From NCBI GenBank assembly GCA_946482585.1, contig CAMLSI010000162.1, forward strand, positions 1 to 10,352: 10,352 bases of DNA. The letters run 5' to 3'. The DNA comes from an uncultured Lysobacteraceae bacterium (GTDB lineage: Bacteria > Pseudomonadota > Gammaproteobacteria > Xanthomonadales > Rhodanobacteraceae). The notes under the pieces are model-generated. The model was not told where the DNA came from, did no database searches, and was given only the letters and a program-made list of their open reading frames with translations. Positions 1-7,260 of this stretch are shown here, piece after piece (positions within the stretch are counted from its first letter, which is position 1; every line of letters starts with the position of its first letter). The translations under genes were made by a program, and so were the position numbers.

Positions 1-1483
1 AGATGTTGGTGAAGCCGACTTCGCCGACGAGCGAAATCTGGTCGGCGCCGACGAAGTTGCCGGGGCCGAACACCTTGGTCGCGGTGACCTGCAGCTGCGA
101 GATCTTGTGGCGTTCCCAGCCGCGGATCTCTTCGCCCGGCGCATACTGGCCGAGCTGACTGCCGAAGCGCAGGCCCGGCGCCGGGATCACGGCGTTGAGC
201 GGGCTCAGCGCGGCGAACAGCAGCTCGACGTCGTCGATCTGCAGCGGCGCGTTCGGGCGATACGACAGTTCGCCCTGCAGCGCGACGCCCGGACCTTCGA
301 GCGGCATGTTGAAGCTGACCGCATACATGCGGATGTCTTCGGGGTATTCGGCGAAGTAGCGGCCGGTGTTGACGGCCGTGCTCGTGACGGCGCGCCCCGA
401 CAGCAGCGGCAGGCGGCTGTGGTAGTTCAGCGCATAGAAGCCGAATTCCGCGTTGTTGAACCAGTCGGCCAGATAGTTGAGACGCAGGCCGTACTGGCCC
501 GAGTCTTTCGCGAAGCGGTCCGGCGCACGCGGCACCGCGGCGCCGCAGGCCGCCGGCTTGAGCGCGGCCGGCAGGTTCGGATTGTCGGTGCCGGAACCGC
601 CGAAGCAGTAACCGTAGTAGAAATCCGGGTTGATGACGGGCTGCGGGATCGTGCCGAAGTTCAGCATGACGTAGCTGCCGCCGAGCGTCGCGAAATCGTT
701 CGTCGAGAAGTACGTGCCGGCCGGGTCGGCCTCGGTCTGCTCGAACTCGAACATGTACAGCGCCTCGGCCGACAGGTTGTCGGTGAGGTTGAACGAACCC
801 CAGAGCATGTTGACCGGCAGGAACGCTTCCTTCAGTTCCGCGCCGGCGACGCGCAGCTTCGACACGTCGATCGGATTGATGACGTTGACGCCGCCCTGGA
901 TGAACGTGCTTTCGCCCCAGCTCACGACCTGCTGACCCAGGCGAACCGAGCCGCCCTTGCTGCCGATGTTGAAGTTGTGGAAAACGAAGGCGTCGAGGAT
1001 TTTGGTGTCCTTGCCGACCTTTTCCTTGGCTTCGTTCGACAGGTCGTAGCGGTTCGCGTTTTCCCAGTCGTAGAAGCTGTAGGCGCGGAAGAACGCGCCG
1101 GAGTTGGCGCCGTACATCAGGCTCAGTTCGACCGTGGCCTTGACCGCGTTCGTGAACACGTCGCCGTCGTCCCACTTCATGTCGCCGTCGTCGCTGTTGA
1201 CCGAAAAGCGGCCGCGGGCGGCGCGCTGTTCCGGACTGCCGAGCGAGAACGGCGCGAGGCTGATCGCCGGGTTGAACTGCGCCTTGCCGATCAGGTCGTC
1301 GTCCTGCGAGGCCACGCGCCACGCTGCACCGTAGGTCACGGTCGAGTTGACCGTGCCGTGAAAACCGTCCTGGCTGCCGAACTCGAAAGCCTGGGCCGGC
1401 AGGATGACGGCGGCGCCGAGCGCGACGGCCACGGCCGACGCGAGCGGACGCAGCGATCCGCGGAAGCTGGTCTTGTTCTTCAT
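1..1483 (-). CDS. DUF1302 family outer-membrane protein (3' end outside window)
   Basis: Translating the minus strand from ATG at 1483 gives 494 codons open to the window edge, so the C-terminus is missing. Residues 1-32 form a signal peptide: a basic start (MKNKTSFRGSLR), a hydrophobic core and a signal peptidase I site after AQA, giving mature FEFGSQDGF. The rest matches the DUF1302 family as I know it, with alternating amphipathic strands rich in Tyr, Phe, Asn and Gly. It includes the characteristic segments GQQVVSWGES, GVNVINPIDVSKLR and AEYPEDIRMYAVSFN. Members are predicted outer-membrane beta-barrels, often found near lipases, DUF1329 proteins or RND exporters in bacteria that use hydrophobic substrates; their exact role is unproven. 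The start is supported by GGGGAA 7 nt upstream. It lies 31 bp downstream of the lipase gene and is probably co-transcribed with it. Transport of lipase products across the outer membrane is inference. Confidence 0.9.
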   Translation of the reverse strand, partial: MKNKTSFRGSLRPLASAVAVALGAAVILPAQAFEFGSQDGFHGTVNSTVTYGAAWRVASQDDDLIGKAQFNPAISLAPFSLGSPEQRAARGRFSVNSDDGDMKWDDGDVFTNAVKATVELSLMYGANSGAFFRAYSFYDWENANRYDLSNEAKEKVGKDTKILDAFVFHNFNIGSKGGSVRLGQQVVSWGESTFIQGGVNVINPIDVSKLRVAGAELKEAFLPVNMLWGSFNLTDNLSAEALYMFEFEQTEADPAGTYFSTNDFATLGGSYVMLNFGTIPQPVINPDFYYGYCFGGSGTDNPNLPAALKPAACGAAVPRAPDRFAKDSGQYGLRLNYLADWFNNAEFGFYALNYHSRLPLLSGRAVTSTAVNTGRYFAEYPEDIRMYAVSFNMPLEGPGVALQGELSYRPNAPLQIDDVELLFAALSPLNAVIPAPGLRFGSQLGQYAPGEEIRGWERHKISQLQVTATKVFGPGNFVGADQISLVGEVGFTNI

Positions 1484-1514
1484 ATTTGGATTCCCCAAGT
1501 TCCTGGACGGTCGC

Positions 1515-3710
1515 TTACTGCGTGCGGATGACGGCGGTGTTGCTGACCTGGACCGCAGCGCCGCCGCTCACGATCATGCTCGCCATTTCGGTCTGCATTT
1601 CGACAGTGGCCGGCGCGGAAGCGGTCGGATCGAGCAGCGACCCATGATTGCCCTGGATGAAGCGCGTCGCGCCGCGGATGCCCGTGGCCGACTGTGCCGA
1701 CGCCGTGATGGAGGTCAGGCCGAGCGTGCGGATCAGCGCTTCGGTACCCGCGAGCGGCGCGCCCGGCACCGTGTTCGGGATGACCTGATCCGGCAGCACC
1801 GTACCGCCGCCGACGACTTCATGCAGCAGGACGCGCTTGCCCGCGAGAGCGAAGGCGGTATTCAGCGGATCAGCACCGTCGATGACCTGCTGCGCCGCGC
1901 CCATGAAGCGGTCGTAGTCAGGCGTGCCGGCGGTGACGCCGGCCGCGGCGAGACCGGCGCGGATGCGCGGACCGAACGTCGCGGATCCGTCGAGCAGGCG
2001 GGCGATGCCGCCGCCCGGGACGCTGAACACGGCCGTGTTGATGCTCGGCTCGAACGCCGTGAAGCTCACGCCGATGATGCTGCCGAGCGACTGGCCGACG
2101 AAGCTGATGCGCGAACCGTCGAAGTCGGCGCCGGCGGCGCCGTCGTAACTGATGGTCGGCACGGCCTTGGCGAGCGAGAACAGATCGACGATGCCCTGGC
2201 GCAGGTTGTCGCGCGAGGTCAGCAGGCTGCCAAGGTTGATCATGTGCGCGCCGGACGGATCGGGCTGACCGTCGGGGCAGATCGCCTGGCCGGTCGGGCA
2301 GGCGGTGCCGTCGTTCTTGATCAGGTCCACGTTGAACGTGCGCTCGTGCGCGCCGGTCGCGGCCAGCGGCGTCGATTCGATGTTGAACGGATGACCCGGC
2401 GGCAGGCCGTGCAGCGGAATGTCGATCGCGATGACGGCGAAGCCCTGCGACGCCAGCGTCTGCGAGATCGCGAACGCGTCGGTGCGGTTGCGCGTGATGC
2501 CGTGCTGGTAGATCACGATCGGCCAGCCCGCGGCCGGACGCGTCTTGCCGGAAGCGGCATTCGGCACGGTCAGCACGAGCGGAATCGTTTCGGTCTTGGT
2601 CGAGACCGGGAACGGGTTCGCGAACGTCACGTTCGTCGACGTCGGCGACAGGCCGGCGGCGTTGAACGGCGGGACGTAGGCGCCCGGAGCCGCCTGCCAG
2701 AAGCCCTGCAGCACCGCGGCGGCCTGCGCCGGCGGCGTCGCCGCGGCCGGAGCCTTGAGGTAGTACGGCACGTCGAGCGTGCCGATGTAGATGTCGGCGA
2801 TCGGCGCGAGGCCGAGGCCGAGATCGCCGATCGTCCTGCCGGTCGGCGCGACTCGCGTCAGCGGCGCCGGCGACTGCTGCACTTTGCCGACCGCTGCCTG
2901 CAGCACCGGCGTGACGGCCTGCGTCGTGAACACCCAGCTCACGACCACCTTGTCCGGCGTGATGCCCTTGCTCGCGGCGGCCGCGAGGTGCGAATTCGTG
3001 AGCTGACGCAGCGGTTCGAGCGCGCAGGCCGTGGCCGCGGGCAGCAGCGGCTCGGTCGACGCGCCGTTGACGCAGAGCGGGCTGGTGCGCTTGGACAGGA
3101 AATAGGTCTGGTCCGGCGTCGCGTCATTGCCGTTGTTGTCGGTGACGCCGTTCGTGACGACGACCATGTGGCTGGTCAGCTGCTTGAGCGGCTTGGTCGG
3201 CACGATCGCCACCGTGCGGCTCGTCGTATCCGACGGCACGACGGCCGTCGCGAATTCCGTACCGGCGGCCAGCTCGCGCACGACGCCGGTGACGCCGCCG
3301 CCCGGGCCGGTCAGCGTGACTTCGAATACGCGGATCGTCGTGCCCGGCACGAGAGTGCTGGCCTTCGGCGCCGCAGAGAACTGCACCTGGCCCGGACCGA
3401 TCGGGCTCCAGCCGTCGAGCGCATTCACCGCGACCTGCGGGTCGGCGAAGTTGTTCGGATTGGCGACCGGGATATTGAGCGTGAGGTCGTTGGTGCCCGA
3501 GAGCAGCAGATTGTTCGGCAGCGGAATCACACGCTGGGCCGGATCGGCATTCGCCGGGTCGAAGCGGGCCGCGATGACGCCGGTGACCGGCGTGCCGTTG
3601 CCGTTATTCGCCGGCGGCGTCGGGGTAGCGCGCGGACTGTTGCTGCCGCCGCCACAGGCGGCAAGCAGCGCAGACGACAACGCCAGTGCCAAACTCTTTC
3701 GGGCCTGCAT
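1515..3710 (-). CDS. Surface lipoprotein lipase/phospholipase of the VolA / Pla-1/cef family
   Basis: This gene encodes 731 aa. ATG at 3710 is chosen over an in-frame ATG at 3767 because it starts a proper lipoprotein signal (MQARKSLALALSSALLAAC, lipobox LAAC, lipidated Cys19) and has AGGAAA about 7 nt upstream. Gly at +2 favours sorting to the outer membrane. After a Pro/Asn-rich linker comes an N-terminal region of the bacterial lipase N-domain type (about 45-370), then an alpha/beta-hydrolase domain. Visible active-site elements are the oxyanion loop YQHG (H403-G404), the family motif LLTSRDNLRQ (about 496-505), the nucleophile elbow GQSLG with Ser541, Asp641 in LPDQVIPN and His689 in GNHGSLLDP. 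The length is slightly below the usual 750-800 aa. Known relatives hydrolyse lysophospholipids or acyl esters at the cell surface; Vibrio VolA acts next to FadL. Here the downstream partner is a DUF1302 protein 31 bp away. Substrate specificity cannot be read from the sequence. Confidence 0.92.
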   Translation of the reverse strand: MQARKSLALALSSALLAACGGGSNSPRATPTPPANNGNGTPVTGVIAARFDPANADPAQRVIPLPNNLLLSGTNDLTLNIPVANPNNFADPQVAVNALDGWSPIGPGQVQFSAAPKASTLVPGTTIRVFEVTLTGPGGGVTGVVRELAAGTEFATAVVPSDTTSRTVAIVPTKPLKQLTSHMVVVTNGVTDNNGNDATPDQTYFLSKRTSPLCVNGASTEPLLPAATACALEPLRQLTNSHLAAAASKGITPDKVVVSWVFTTQAVTPVLQAAVGKVQQSPAPLTRVAPTGRTIGDLGLGLAPIADIYIGTLDVPYYLKAPAAATPPAQAAAVLQGFWQAAPGAYVPPFNAAGLSPTSTNVTFANPFPVSTKTETIPLVLTVPNAASGKTRPAAGWPIVIYQHGITRNRTDAFAISQTLASQGFAVIAIDIPLHGLPPGHPFNIESTPLAATGAHERTFNVDLIKNDGTACPTGQAICPDGQPDPSGAHMINLGSLLTSRDNLRQGIVDLFSLAKAVPTISYDGAAGADFDGSRISFVGQSLGSIIGVSFTAFEPSINTAVFSVPGGGIARLLDGSATFGPRIRAGLAAAGVTAGTPDYDRFMGAAQQVIDGADPLNTAFALAGKRVLLHEVVGGGTVLPDQVIPNTVPGAPLAGTEALIRTLGLTSITASAQSATGIRGATRFIQGNHGSLLDPTASAPATVEMQTEMASMIVSGGAAVQVSNTAVIRTQ

Positions 3711-3751
3711 AGGAGATTTCCTTGAACAAGGTGGAGAAACGACGCTCTCGT

Positions 3752-3781
3752 ATCTTAGGGAGTTCAAACGCTCGTTGGCAA
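3752..3781 (-). promoter_or_regulatory. Candidate sigma70-type promoter of the lipase-DUF1302 operon
   Basis: On the minus strand TTGCCA (3781-3776, 5/6 match to TTGACA) is followed after 18 nt by TAAGAT (3757-3752, 4/6 match to TATAAT). This would start transcription near 3745, with a leader of about 35 nt before the lipase ATG. The gap to the upstream SDR gene (3711-3869) is more AT-rich than its surroundings, as expected for a promoter. The spacer also contains CAAAC-N4-GTTGG (3765-3778 on the plus strand). Found by eye; other placements are possible. Confidence 0.4.
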
Positions 3782-3816
3782 CGTGGATTTAACGAACTCA
3801 CCGGGACAGTTTCTAC

Positions 3817-3831
3817 TGTTGCGACGCAACA
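3817..3831. promoter_or_regulatory. Perfect 15-bp palindrome, possible operator upstream of the lipase operon
   Basis: TGTTGCGACGCAACA is a perfect inverted repeat with 7-bp arms around one central base. It lies 36-50 bp upstream of the candidate -35 box of the lipase operon and 39 bp downstream of the SDR stop codon. A one-base centre makes an RNA hairpin poor, and no T-run follows on the minus strand. A dimeric regulator site is therefore the more natural reading than a terminator. No specific regulator can be named. Confidence 0.4.
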
Positions 3832-3869
3832 AAATAGGCTAAATACGCCGCATAGTCCACATTGCTATT

Positions 3870-4748
3870 TCATGACGAAACGACTTGCGGTGCCGCCGCC
3901 GGAGGCGCCGTCCGTGGCTGCCAGCAATCGGGACCGGGGTGGAATGCACGCGGCGCAACGCCGAGCAGTTCGACGGCGAGGCGGTTGTCGGCGACGAGAT
4001 CGAGATTGAGGCGCTGCAGCATTGCACTACCGCGGCCCGTGATGCGGCTCACGGTCCGCAAAAGATAAATACCGAGAGGCACGGGAATGGTGCGCCGCCC
4101 GAGCCCTGCCCGCACACGCTCGAGCAATTGCGCGAAGCTCAGGCGCTCGCCGCCGCCGAGCGGCAGCACCTGCCCGGCCGCCGCATCGGACAGTGCGGCG
4201 ACACAGGCCGCCGCGACATCGTCGGCATGCACGGGCTGGCGCAGGCCGCTCGCCCCCGGCAGCAGCGGAAACAGTCGCGAGCGCGACGCCAGGCGGGCGA
4301 TCGGCGTGAGGCTGCGGTCGACACCGGCGCCATAGATCAGGGTCGGACGCAGCACGGTCGCGGCAATGCTGCGCCGCTGCGCGTAGGCCAGCAGCCGCTG
4401 CTCGGCATCCGCGAGCCGCGCGGCGAGGGCACGTTCGACCGCATCGTGCGATGCGCGCTTGCTGTCGGCACTCATCGAACTCAACGCGACGACGCGGCGC
4501 AGCGCCGGAGTCGATGCCGTCTCCAGCCAGTCGACGAACTGGTCGAGCGGCCCGACGCAGACGATGGCTTCGGTCGCCGGCGCGGCGAGCGACGCATCGA
4601 GTCCGCCGTGCAGCCAGGTCACACCGTCCTGCCTGGGCTGCGTGTTGCGGCTGGGCGCGACGATCGGGTAACCGGCCGCAACGAGGCGCGGCAGCAGAAA
4701 GCGCCCGACCGCGCCGCTGCCGCCGATCACGAAAGCCGTCGGCGTCAC
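3870..4748 (-). CDS. Atypical extended SDR: NAD(P)-dependent epimerase/dehydratase-like protein
   Basis: This gene encodes 292 aa. The dinucleotide-binding loop GGSGAVG (residues 9-15, GxxGxxG) follows beta-strand AFVI. It continues with the Rossmann-fold strands AIVCVGP and RRVVALSSMS (about 84-93), then VLRPTLIYG (132-140) and QPVHADDVAAA (171-181), all typical of sugar-nucleotide-epimerase-like SDRs. The catalytic Tyr-x-x-x-Lys is absent: the helix that should carry it reads LADAEQRLLAYAQ (112-124). This is common in atypical SDRs that bind NAD(P) or act as ubiquinone-subunit-like or regulatory proteins, so the reaction is open. GTG at 4748 is chosen because the fold begins right there; the open frame continues to 4988, but that part reads through palindromic repeat DNA. 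The start has no clear Shine-Dalgarno sequence. The gene ends 159 bp before the lipase gene in the same direction, with a promoter-like gap between, so it is probably a separate unit. Confidence 0.82.
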   Translation of the reverse strand: MTPTAFVIGGSGAVGRFLLPRLVAAGYPIVAPSRNTQPRQDGVTWLHGGLDASLAAPATEAIVCVGPLDQFVDWLETASTPALRRVVALSSMSADSKRASHDAVERALAARLADAEQRLLAYAQRRSIAATVLRPTLIYGAGVDRSLTPIARLASRSRLFPLLPGASGLRQPVHADDVAAACVAALSDAAAGQVLPLGGGERLSFAQLLERVRAGLGRRTIPVPLGIYLLRTVSRITGRGSAMLQRLNLDLVADNRLAVELLGVAPRAFHPGPDCWQPRTAPPAAAPQVVSS

Positions 4749-4819
4749 GGGGGGAACGCCTGCGGCGGCGAAAGTCCCGGCACCGCGACGCTCGGGCGCT
4801 GCGCCCCCTCCTCCCGCCC

Positions 4820-4846
4820 CTCTCCCTCGACCCGGTCGGGGAAGAG
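4820..4846. repeat. Left hairpin of the intergenic repeat cluster
   Basis: Arms 4820-4832 and 4834-4846 pair around a single base at 4833. The core is CGACC/GGTCG, extended outward through CC/GG and CTCT/AGAG, with one mismatch (4824/4842) and one T-G pair (4827/4839). There is no T-run on either side, so an intrinsic terminator is not supported. Confidence 0.5.
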
Positions 4847-4926
4847 AGAGCCGAGCAACGGCGCCGGCAATGAACTGCCGCCGGATCCGGGCCGGCACAA
4901 AACAGCAGGAGAACACGCCGGAACAC

Positions 4927-4960
4927 ACCCTCTCCCCCAAGCTCGCCTGAGGGAGAGGGT
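4927..4960. repeat. Right hairpin of the intergenic repeat cluster
   Basis: ACCCTCTCCC (4927-4936) and GGGAGAGGGT (4951-4960) are perfect 10-bp inverted arms around a 14-nt loop. The arm sequence is the same as in the left half of the cluster but inverted, which links both hairpins to one repeat family. There is no T-run after the stem on either strand. Confidence 0.6.
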
Positions 4961-5094
4961 CGACAGAGGGGGAGCGACGTTCGCGCACGAGACTGCTGCG
5001 ATCGGGCTGGATTTCCGTCCCGCCACGGCGACACGCAACATGCCGACGTCCGTCGCGGACGCTTCCGGCACCGGCTGGGCCACGGCGCGCGCCG

Positions 5095-6075
5095 TCAGAT
5101 ACGCATGCCGCCGAAGATCCGCGCCGGCAGCGAACGGATGCGGCTCAGCAACGAATTCGGCAGCTTGGTCTGCGCCTGCAGGGTCTGCGCGGTCGGCGTG
5201 ACACCGTAGCGACGCACGGCTTTCGGCGTCTGCTTGAGTTTCCAGTAGCGCCCGAGCGCCGAGTCGACGCTGAGCCGGCAGGAGCCCATGCGCACGGGCT
5301 TGATCAGCATGCGATAGACCTGGCCTTCGTTGATGAGCTCGATCACGGTCTGCGCGTTCGCGCGCTCGGTGATGACGACGGTCGCGATGTGCGGGTGATA
5401 CTGCTTGAGCGCCTTGAGCATCAGGGTCAGGTCGGCGCCGTGGTTCGTCGCGGTCTCGGAGATGACGACGCCGGTTTCGTGCTGCTCGAGCACCTGCAGC
5501 GCCCGCTCGGCGGTATTCGCGAACCGCACCTGATAGTGCGGCTGCAGGATTTCGCGCAGGCGCTGCTGCGCGCTCGCGTCGTCCTCGATCACAAGCACGC
5601 CGACCTGCGAACGCGCGATGTTCTGTTCGTTCGGCGACAGCTGGTCGGTCGCGACCGCGGGCGCCTCGCGCGAGATCTCGCCGGCTTCTAGCACGAGCGC
5701 GCGCAGTTCGCTGTTGACCCAGGGCTTGTTGACGAAGCGATAGACCTCGCCTTCGTTGACCGAACCGAGCACCGCCTTGAGGTCGGAATAGCCGGTCAGC
5801 AATACGCGCATCGCGCGCGGGTGCTTTTCGCGGATCTCGCGCAATACGTCGACGCCGAGCATTTCCGGCATGCGCTGGTCGCAGACGACGACGTCGACGT
5901 TGTGCTTCTGCGCGAGCAGCGGCGCCTCGCGAGGATCGGTCGTCGTGTGGACCTCGAGATCGCGGAACAGCGCCTTCAGTGCGCGCAGGATACGGGCTTC
6001 GTCATCGATGAACAGTACGCGCAGGACCCCCGTATTGGGATCTCTGGCCGGCATTTCGAAATCCTGTCCTAGCAT
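5095..6075 (-). CDS. Double-receiver response regulator without output domain
   Basis: This gene encodes 326 aa. The first receiver (about 19-130) has the acidic pair D24/D25 (FIDDE), phosphoacceptor D66 in VVCDQRMP, T94 in LLTGYSD and K117 in VNKPW. The CDQRMP and NEGEVYRFVNKPW signature is typical of RpfG-type receivers. The second receiver (about 158-275) has E164/D165 (VIEDD), T236 (VVITE) and K259 (LIKP). At the acceptor position it carries Glu207 (VVISETATN) instead of Asp. Both halves share NEGxVYRxxxKP, pointing to internal duplication. The tail (276-326) is basic and shows no HD-GYP, GGDEF or helix-turn-helix. The gene begins 12 bp after the kinase stop, so the two surely form an operon and the kinase is the likely phosphodonor. 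An alternative ATG at 6054 (residue 8) has AGGA upstream; GAGG stands 10 nt before the listed start. The output is probably protein-protein contact. Confidence 0.88.
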   Translation of the reverse strand: MLGQDFEMPARDPNTGVLRVLFIDDEARILRALKALFRDLEVHTTTDPREAPLLAQKHNVDVVVCDQRMPEMLGVDVLREIREKHPRAMRVLLTGYSDLKAVLGSVNEGEVYRFVNKPWVNSELRALVLEAGEISREAPAVATDQLSPNEQNIARSQVGVLVIEDDASAQQRLREILQPHYQVRFANTAERALQVLEQHETGVVISETATNHGADLTLMLKALKQYHPHIATVVITERANAQTVIELINEGQVYRMLIKPVRMGSCRLSVDSALGRYWKLKQTPKAVRRYGVTPTAQTLQAQTKLPNSLLSRIRSLPARIFGGMRI

Positions 6076-6087
6076 GAACTGGCGGCC

Positions 6088-7107
6088 TCAGTGCAGGGTC
6101 GTTCGCGCTGCATTTTCGATCGGCAGCATGACGGTGAATTCGGAACCGCGGTTCGGCGTAGTTCGCACTTTGATCGAACCGCCGTGCGATTTGACGATCT
6201 TGTGAACGATCGACAGACCGAGCCCCGTTCCTTCGCCGGGAGCCTTGGTCGTGAAGAACGGATCGAAGATCTTCGGCAATACGTCGTCGGGAATGCCGCA
6301 GCCCGTATCGGTGAACGACACCTCGACATTGCCGTCGCTCGCGCGCGTCGCGACCGTGAGCGTGCCTTCGTCTTCCATGGCCTGGGACGCGTTCGTGATG
6401 AGATTGAGGAACACCTGATTGAGCTGCGACGGCATTCCGCGCACGCGCGGCACGCTGTCGAGCCGGCGCACGATCTTGATGCGGTCGCGCAGCTGGTGCG
6501 CGGCGATCATGAGCGCGCTCTCGAGGCCTTCGTTGACGTCCATGAGATCCATGCCGTCGCGATCGACGCGCGCGAAACCCTTGAGGTTCTGCACGAGCGA
6601 CGCGAGCTGCGTGATGCCCTCGGCGGAATCGGCGAGCAGTTCCTTGGCCTCGGTCAGCAGCGGGCTCTTTTCCACCGCGCGACGCGCGTCGAACAGCTTG
6701 CGCCGCGATTCCTCGACGTGCTTCACGAGCTTGTCGAGCGACTCCTTGTCGGCGCCGAACATGAGGTCGACCGGCTGCTGGCAGTACTGCACCGCCACGT
6801 CGTATTCCTTCACGAGTTTGCGGTAATCGTCGAGCAGCTCGCCGACGACCTCGACATTGCTCTTGACGAAACCGAGCGGCGTGTTCAATTCGTGCGCAAC
6901 GCCGGCGACCATCTGCCCGAGCGATGCGAGTTTGGTCGTGTGGATCACCTGGGACTGGCTCGACTGCAGTTGCTTGAGTTCGACTTCGGTCTGCTGGTGC
7001 TCGGCCTGCAGCTGCGTCTTGGCCTTTTCGACCTGGCGCAAGCGCCAGTACAGCGCGCCGGCGGCCGCGGCCAGCCCCAGCACGAGAATCACGAGCACTA
7101 CGGTCAC
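6088..7107 (-). CDS. Membrane-anchored sensor histidine kinase
   Basis: This gene encodes 339 aa starting at GTG 7107. One membrane helix (about 2-21) is followed by RLRQVEKAK (positive, so the C-terminal part is cytoplasmic) and a Gln/Glu-rich coiled coil (about 22-60). The H box [12 protein letters not shown] carries phosphoacceptor His72. The catalytic ATPase domain has the N box [10 protein letters not shown] (N239), the G1 box FTDTGCGIP (D267), the F box FDPFFTTK (281-288) and the G2 box GTGLGLS (293-299). There is no periplasmic sensor domain, PAS or HAMP, so the signal may enter through a partner or through the long helical insertion between H and N boxes (about 82-185). The start is judged from GGGGAGAG 4 nt before GTG 7107; an in-frame ATG at 7134 (348 aa) has no visible Shine-Dalgarno. 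It lies 12 bp upstream of its response regulator and is transcribed away from the ABM-like gene. Confidence 0.92.
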   Translation of the reverse strand: MTVVLVILVLGLAAAAGALYWRLRQVEKAKTQLQAEHQQTEVELKQLQSSQSQVIHTTKLASLGQMVAGVAHELNTPLGFVKSNVEVVGELLDDYRKLVKEYDVAVQYCQQPVDLMFGADKESLDKLVKHVEESRRKLFDARRAVEKSPLLTEAKELLADSAEGITQLASLVQNLKGFARVDRDGMDLMDVNEGLESALMIAAHQLRDRIKIVRRLDSVPRVRGMPSQLNQVFLNLITNASQAMEDEGTLTVATRASDGNVEVSFTDTGCGIPDDVLPKIFDPFFTTKAPGEGTGLGLSIVHKIVKSHGGSIKVRTTPNRGSEFTVMLPIENAARTTLH

Positions 7108-7111
7108 GAAA

Positions 7112-7119
7112 CTCTCCCC
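7112..7119 (-). promoter_or_regulatory. Ribosome binding site deciding the kinase start
   Basis: The minus-strand sequence GGGGAGAG lies 4 nt before GTG 7107 (GGAG core to GTG is 6 nt). The region before ATG 7134 has no purine-rich match at a proper distance. This favours the GTG start, although the site would lie inside the coding sequence if ATG 7134 is used. Confidence 0.5.
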
Positions 7120-7260
7120 ATCACGTTCCCCCATTCGCGTGACCGGCCCTGGCCACGGTCGACGGGCGGCATGACATCCTTCAGGCGACCCGCCGGGGTT
7201 GCGGCACCGAGCCGTTTACGGAACGCTAACATCCGCACAACGCCCCGCTTTCCCGGCCGC

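Larger units (their letters stand above)
4804..4972. repeat. Intergenic palindromic repeat cluster bounded by inverted repeats
   Basis: This stretch, in the gene-free interval 4749-5094, is framed by nested inverted repeats. CCCCCTC at 4804-4810 faces GAGGGGG at 4966-4972, and CCCTCTCCCTC at 4818-4828 faces GAGGGAGAGGG at 4949-4959. Each side also has its own hairpin (listed separately). This CCCTCTCCC/GGGAGAGGG style is familiar from REP-like or MITE-like dispersed repeats in high-GC proteobacterial intergenic regions. No transposase or target-site duplication is visible. The centre (about 4851-4926) shows nothing recognisable. It lies upstream of the SDR gene and downstream of the response regulator. 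Confidence 0.6.

Noticed and set aside
107..1531. Long plus-strand open frame opposite the DUF1302 gene
   Set aside because: Its product is Arg/Ala/Val/Asp-rich without domain signatures, a typical GC-driven shadow. The minus strand encodes a clear DUF1302 protein with signal peptide.
1404..3725. 773-codon plus-strand open frame antisense to the lipase
   Set aside because: It is extremely Arg-rich and low in complexity. The minus strand carries a full lipase active site and lipobox.
4749..4988. N-terminal extension of the SDR protein
   Set aside because: The extra 80 residues translate the repeat cluster, while the Rossmann fold starts directly at the GTG at 4748.
4745..5083. 112-codon minus-strand open frame between the regulator and SDR genes
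   Set aside because: Most of it translates the repeat palindromes; there is no convincing start or family similarity.
5082..5095. Palindrome ACGGCGCGCGCCGT right after the response-regulator gene as terminator
   Set aside because: It is perfect but has no T-run, and such GC alternation is expected in this composition. The nearby CGTCCG-TCG-CGGACG (5047-5061) has the same problem.
3885..5201. Plus-strand open frame across the SDR gene and the repeats
   Set aside because: It runs through both coding shadow and palindromic repeat DNA, and no domain is visible.
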